Assembly (NCBI GenBank): GCA_947630345.1
Contig: CANRHF010000078.1
Span: 1 to 8,941, forward strand
DNA length: 8,941 bases
Direction of reading: 5' to 3'
DNA from: an uncultured Oscillospiraceae bacterium
Lineage (GTDB): Bacteria > Bacillota > Clostridia > Oscillospirales > Oscillospiraceae
In this document: piece by piece, positions 6,665 through 8,941 of the stretch
Layout: every line of letters starts with the position of its first letter
How positions within the stretch are numbered: the first letter of the stretch is position 1
Made by a program: the position numbers and the translations under genes
Notes under the pieces: generated by a model
Databases searched by the model: none
What the model saw: the letters and a program-made list of their open reading frames with translations, nothing else
Told to the model about the DNA's origin: nothing

Positions 6665-8695
6665 TTATTCCATTTCCGCCGCCTCGGCAGCGGGCTTTAC
6701 ATAAAAGCAATAGCGGTGCTTGCCGCTGCCCTTGGCCTTGTACAGGGCCAGATCCGCCCCGTGGTACAGCTCCTCGTAGGTCAGGCCCGTGTCCTGCCCC
6801 AGGGCCACGCCCATGGAGACGGTGACCTCCCGGCCCTGACAGGTAAAGCAAAGATTGCCAAAAATGCGGTCGATGGTATGCTCGATATCCGTCCGGTACT
6901 CCAGGAAGATGAAAAACTCCTCCCCGCCGGCCCGGCAGCACAGGTCCGTGCTGCGGACGCTGCTCTTCATCCGGCGGCTCAGCTCCTGAAGCACCTGGTC
7001 GCCAAACATATGGCCATACCGGTCGTTGATGGTCTTGAAATTGTCGATATCCACCTCCGCCAAGGCGAAGTTGGAATCCGGGTGGTCCTGAATCCGCAGC
7101 TCGATCTGCTCCCGGACGCCGGCCCGGTTGAGAAGCCCGGTGAGGGAATCTCGGGAGGCCTGGCGGAGCAGCTCCTCCATCCGCTCCCGGGAGTCGTGGA
7201 TATCCGTCACGGTGCCCAGCGCCCCCTCGAACCGGGGGATGGGATCGTCGGACCAGAGGGCCCGGGTGACCACCCGGTGCCAGCGGGTGCCGCCGTCGTA
7301 GTGCAGCGGGCAGTCCAGCCGGACCTCTGGATTTTCCGGGGTGGTGGCCCGCAGGAGATGGCTCAGCTGCTGCCAAACGCCCGGCTCCAGCACCCGGAAC
7401 AGCCGCTCATTTTCGGCAGGCTCCATGATGATCTCCTCCAGCCCCAGCTTTTTGGCGCCCCAGGCGGACAGGGAGATCATGGCGGGGGAAGCGGTGTACT
7501 CAAACTGGATGGACTCGGACATGGAGGCGAAGAAGGCGTTGCGCATCCGCTCCCGGTCCAGCAGCCGCAAGGTGCGCTTGGACACATGGCCCTCCCCCCG
7601 CAGAGCCTCCTCGGAGATTCCCCGGAGCTTCCGCTGGCGGATCTCCTCGGCGGAGCCGGATTCCAGGGCGGTCCGCAGCCTGCCGGCGTTCTCCTCCAGG
7701 CACTCCAAAAGAATGGGGTTAAAGCTGCCGCATTCACCCCCCAGGATCATCCGCACCGCCTGCTCATGGGAGAATGGGGGCTTATAGACCCGTTCGCTGG
7801 TCAGCGCGTCGTACACGTCCGCCATAGCCACCACCTGGGCGGAGATGGGGATCTCGTCCCCCTTCAGCCCGTCGGGGTAGCCCCGGCCGTCCCAGCGCTC
7901 GTGGTGCCAGCGGCAAATTTCATAGGCGAACCGCACCAGCTGCTCCTGCTGATGCACCGGCAGCCGGGCGAGCATATCCGCCCCCACGCTGGAGTGGGTC
8001 TTCATCACGGCGAACTCCTGATCAGTCAGGCGGCCGGGCTTGTTGAGGATCTTTTCATCAATGGCGATCTTGCCGATGTCGTGGAGGGCCGAAGCGGTGC
8101 TGATCAGGGAGATGTCCGCCATGGTCAGGTTGTATTTGTCGGTTTTTAGGATCAGCCGGCCCAGCAGCAGATCCGTCAGGGTGCGGACGTGGAGGATGTG
8201 CAGCCCGCTCTCGCCGTTGCGGAACTCCATCATGTGGCTGAGAATGTCGATCATCAGATCGGACTGGCGCTCCTTCTCATAGACCTGGTCCTCCACCATG
8301 GAGATCAGCCGCTTCTGCTTGGCATAGAGCAGTAGGGTGTTCACCACCCGGCGGTGGACGATCATCCAGTCAAAGGGCCGGGCGATAAAGTCCGTGGCCC
8401 CCAGTTCGTAGGCCCGCTCCACCTGGGCGGAGCTGTTCTCCGCGGAGATGATGATTACCGGCACGTCCTCGATCCAGCCGTTGCGGTTCATGGCGTCCAG
8501 AACGCCGAATCCGTCCATTCGGGGCATGACCAGATCCAGCAGCACCAGGGACAGATCCACCGCGTGCTTGGAAAGAATGGACACGGCCTGCAGCCCGTCC
8601 TCCGCCTCCATCAGATCGTAGTCGTCGCTGAGCATATCAATGAGAATGGAGCGGTTCATCTCGGAATCGTCCACGATCAGGATCTTGTTCTTCAT
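6665..8695 (-). CDS. Response regulator with REC, HD-GYP, PAS and GGDEF domains (cyclic di-GMP turnover)
   Basis: 676 residues. REC (about 1-120): Asp9/Asp10, phospho-acceptor Asp54 and Ser84, with Arg106 where a Lys is usual. HD-GYP (about 137-330): Glu162, His166, His205-Asp206 with Lys209 (HDIGK), His234, His264-His265, GYP 272-274 and Asp293; the metal ligands known from the family are all present, so cyclic di-GMP phosphodiesterase activity is plausible. PAS (about 385-500). GGDEF (about 510-665): DxD at 549-551, active site GGEEF (590-594), and an RxxD inhibitory site (581-584) exactly five residues before it, so diguanylate cyclase activity with product feedback is plausible. Start: ATG 8693-8695 with GGGAGA (8701-8706) five bases upstream; a TTG at 8731 would add 12 residues without a ribosome site. 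It is first in the operon, next to the HPt gene, and is the likely phosphorelay output. Domain calls are firm; which enzyme activity dominates is unknown. Confidence 0.97.
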   Translation of the reverse strand: MKNKILIVDDSEMNRSILIDMLSDDYDLMEAEDGLQAVSILSKHAVDLSLVLLDLVMPRMDGFGVLDAMNRNGWIEDVPVIIISAENSSAQVERAYELGATDFIARPFDWMIVHRRVVNTLLLYAKQKRLISMVEDQVYEKERQSDLMIDILSHMMEFRNGESGLHILHVRTLTDLLLGRLILKTDKYNLTMADISLISTASALHDIGKIAIDEKILNKPGRLTDQEFAVMKTHSSVGADMLARLPVHQQEQLVRFAYEICRWHHERWDGRGYPDGLKGDEIPISAQVVAMADVYDALTSERVYKPPFSHEQAVRMILGGECGSFNPILLECLEENAGRLRTALESGSAEEIRQRKLRGISEEALRGEGHVSKRTLRLLDRERMRNAFFASMSESIQFEYTASPAMISLSAWGAKKLGLEEIIMEPAENERLFRVLEPGVWQQLSHLLRATTPENPEVRLDCPLHYDGGTRWHRVVTRALWSDDPIPRFEGALGTVTDIHDSRERMEELLRQASRDSLTGLLNRAGVREQIELRIQDHPDSNFALAEVDIDNFKTINDRYGHMFGDQVLQELSRRMKSSVRSTDLCCRAGGEEFFIFLEYRTDIEHTIDRIFGNLCFTCQGREVTVSMGVALGQDTGLTYEELYHGADLALYKAKGSGKHRYCFYVKPAAEAAEME

Positions 8696-8700
8696 AGGTT

Positions 8701-8706
8701 TCTCCC
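8701..8706 (-). promoter_or_regulatory. Ribosome binding site deciding the start of the first gene
   Basis: Minus-strand GGGAGA, five bases before the ATG at 8693-8695. The receiver domain begins right at this ATG (MKNKILIVDD), as usual for response regulators, which agrees with this start and against the TTG at 8731. Confidence 0.75.
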
Positions 8707-8751
8707 ACGTTTCTATTTTTCCGGCCGCCAAGTGCGGGATATAGATAATTT

Positions 8752-8780
8752 ATTATAACGAATTTTGACGTGAATTGCAG
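8752..8780 (-). promoter_or_regulatory. Candidate sigma-A promoter for the operon
   Basis: On the minus strand a perfect -10 box TATAAT (8752-8757) is preceded, after a 17-base spacer, by CTGCAA (8775-8780), which matches only three of six bases of the -35 consensus. The expected transcript would start about 50 bases before the first gene. A weak -35 box together with a palindrome over it suggests a promoter that depends on a regulator. The -10 is convincing; the -35 is weak. Confidence 0.5.
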
Positions 8781-8795
8781 CCCCGCAATTGTCAA
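8765..8795. repeat. Imperfect palindrome over the promoter, possible operator
   Basis: The plus strand reads TTGAC, three bases, AATTGC, six bases, GCAATT, TTGAC-complement GTCAA: two nested inverted pairs (5 and 6 bases) in 31 bases. It covers the -35 box of the candidate operon promoter. It has no T-run, so it is not a terminator; a dimeric regulator's binding site is the best guess. Confidence 0.5.
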
Positions 8796-8818
8796 ATATG
8801 CCGATATTTTGTTAAAAT
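8789..8818 (+). promoter_or_regulatory. Weak candidate promoter facing right, divergent from the operon
   Basis: On the plus strand TTGTCA (8789-8794, five of six to consensus) is followed after 18 bases by TAAAAT (8813-8818, five of six). No gene begins downstream inside the window; a target would have to lie beyond base 8941. The region is AT-rich, so chance matches are likely. Confidence 0.3.
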
Positions 8819-8824
8819 CTTCCG

Positions 8825-8839
8825 GAAATCGCGGATTTC
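8825..8839. repeat. Short inverted repeat in the intergenic region
   Basis: GAAATC, GCG, GATTTC is a perfect 6-base inverted repeat with a 3-base centre. It lies upstream of the operon promoter in non-coding AT-rich DNA and has no adjoining T-run on either strand, so it could be a protein binding site or chance. The rest of the region to 8941 holds no open frame, RNA gene or riboswitch that I can recognise. Confidence 0.3.
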
Positions 8840-8941
8840 TCCAAAAAACGACAATTTTTCTCGGAGTGTAGCGTTACAATAGATGTGAGACCGAATAGCT
8901 AGAAAAAGGCGATTGAGTTTGTTAGAATAAAGTCACCACAA

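Noticed and set aside
6656..8149. Plus-strand open frame of 497 codons
   Set aside because: Same-register shadow of the REC/HD-GYP/PAS/GGDEF gene; no recognisable domain.
8693..8731. TTG start giving 12 extra residues on the first gene
   Set aside because: No ribosome binding site precedes the TTG, whereas the ATG at 8693-8695 has GGGAGA five bases upstream and opens the receiver domain directly.
8725..8737. Small hairpin CCGC/GCGG in the leader
   Set aside because: Only four base pairs with a five-base loop and no T-run; too weak to call a terminator or regulatory structure.
8696..8757. Cyclic di-GMP riboswitch in the operon leader
   Set aside because: The leader predicted from the -10 box is only about 50 bases and shows neither the conserved core nor the paired stems expected of that riboswitch.
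8841..8866. CTCC...GGAG pairing with A-run/T-run in the intergenic region
   Set aside because: The stem is interrupted by a three-base bulge, mostly A-T, and lacks a proper tail on either strand; not convincing as a terminator.

Overview
The window reads as one signal-transduction operon on the minus strand of a GC-rich bacterium. The coding part is rich in G+C (codons such as TTA, CTA and TCA are nearly absent), starts are preceded by strong purine-rich Shine-Dalgarno sequences, and the protein styles (double-receiver hybrid kinases, a stand-alone HPt, HD-GYP and GGDEF proteins) resemble gut Clostridia of the Oscillospirales type (Flavonifractor/Oscillibacter-like). The taxonomic guess is an inference from style, not a match.

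Layout, in the direction of transcription (right to left): an AT-rich non-coding region (8696-8941) with a candidate promoter and a palindrome; a response regulator of order REC / HD-GYP / PAS / GGDEF (8695-6665); a small stand-alone HPt phosphotransfer protein (6617-6264); a membrane-bound hybrid histidine kinase with an extracellular sensor and two receivers (6248-3687); a soluble PAS-type hybrid histidine kinase with two receivers (3663-1756); and a protein with a long helical N-terminal region and a degenerate HD-GYP-like domain (1737 to beyond base 1, so its 3' end is missing). Gaps between genes are 47, 15, 23 and 18 bases, every gene has its own ribosome binding site, and no terminator is visible between them.

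Taken together the genes can form a complete multi-step phosphorelay: two kinases (one reading outside the cell, one inside) pass phosphate from His to their own receivers, on to the HPt protein, and from there to the receiver of the first gene, whose outputs are the making (GGDEF) and breakdown (HD-GYP) of cyclic di-GMP. The last gene could be a second, probably non-catalytic, HD-GYP-type component. The wiring is inferred from domain content and gene order; no partner specificity can be read from sequence alone.

The three very long plus-strand reading frames are exact-register shadows of the minus-strand genes and are not annotated.
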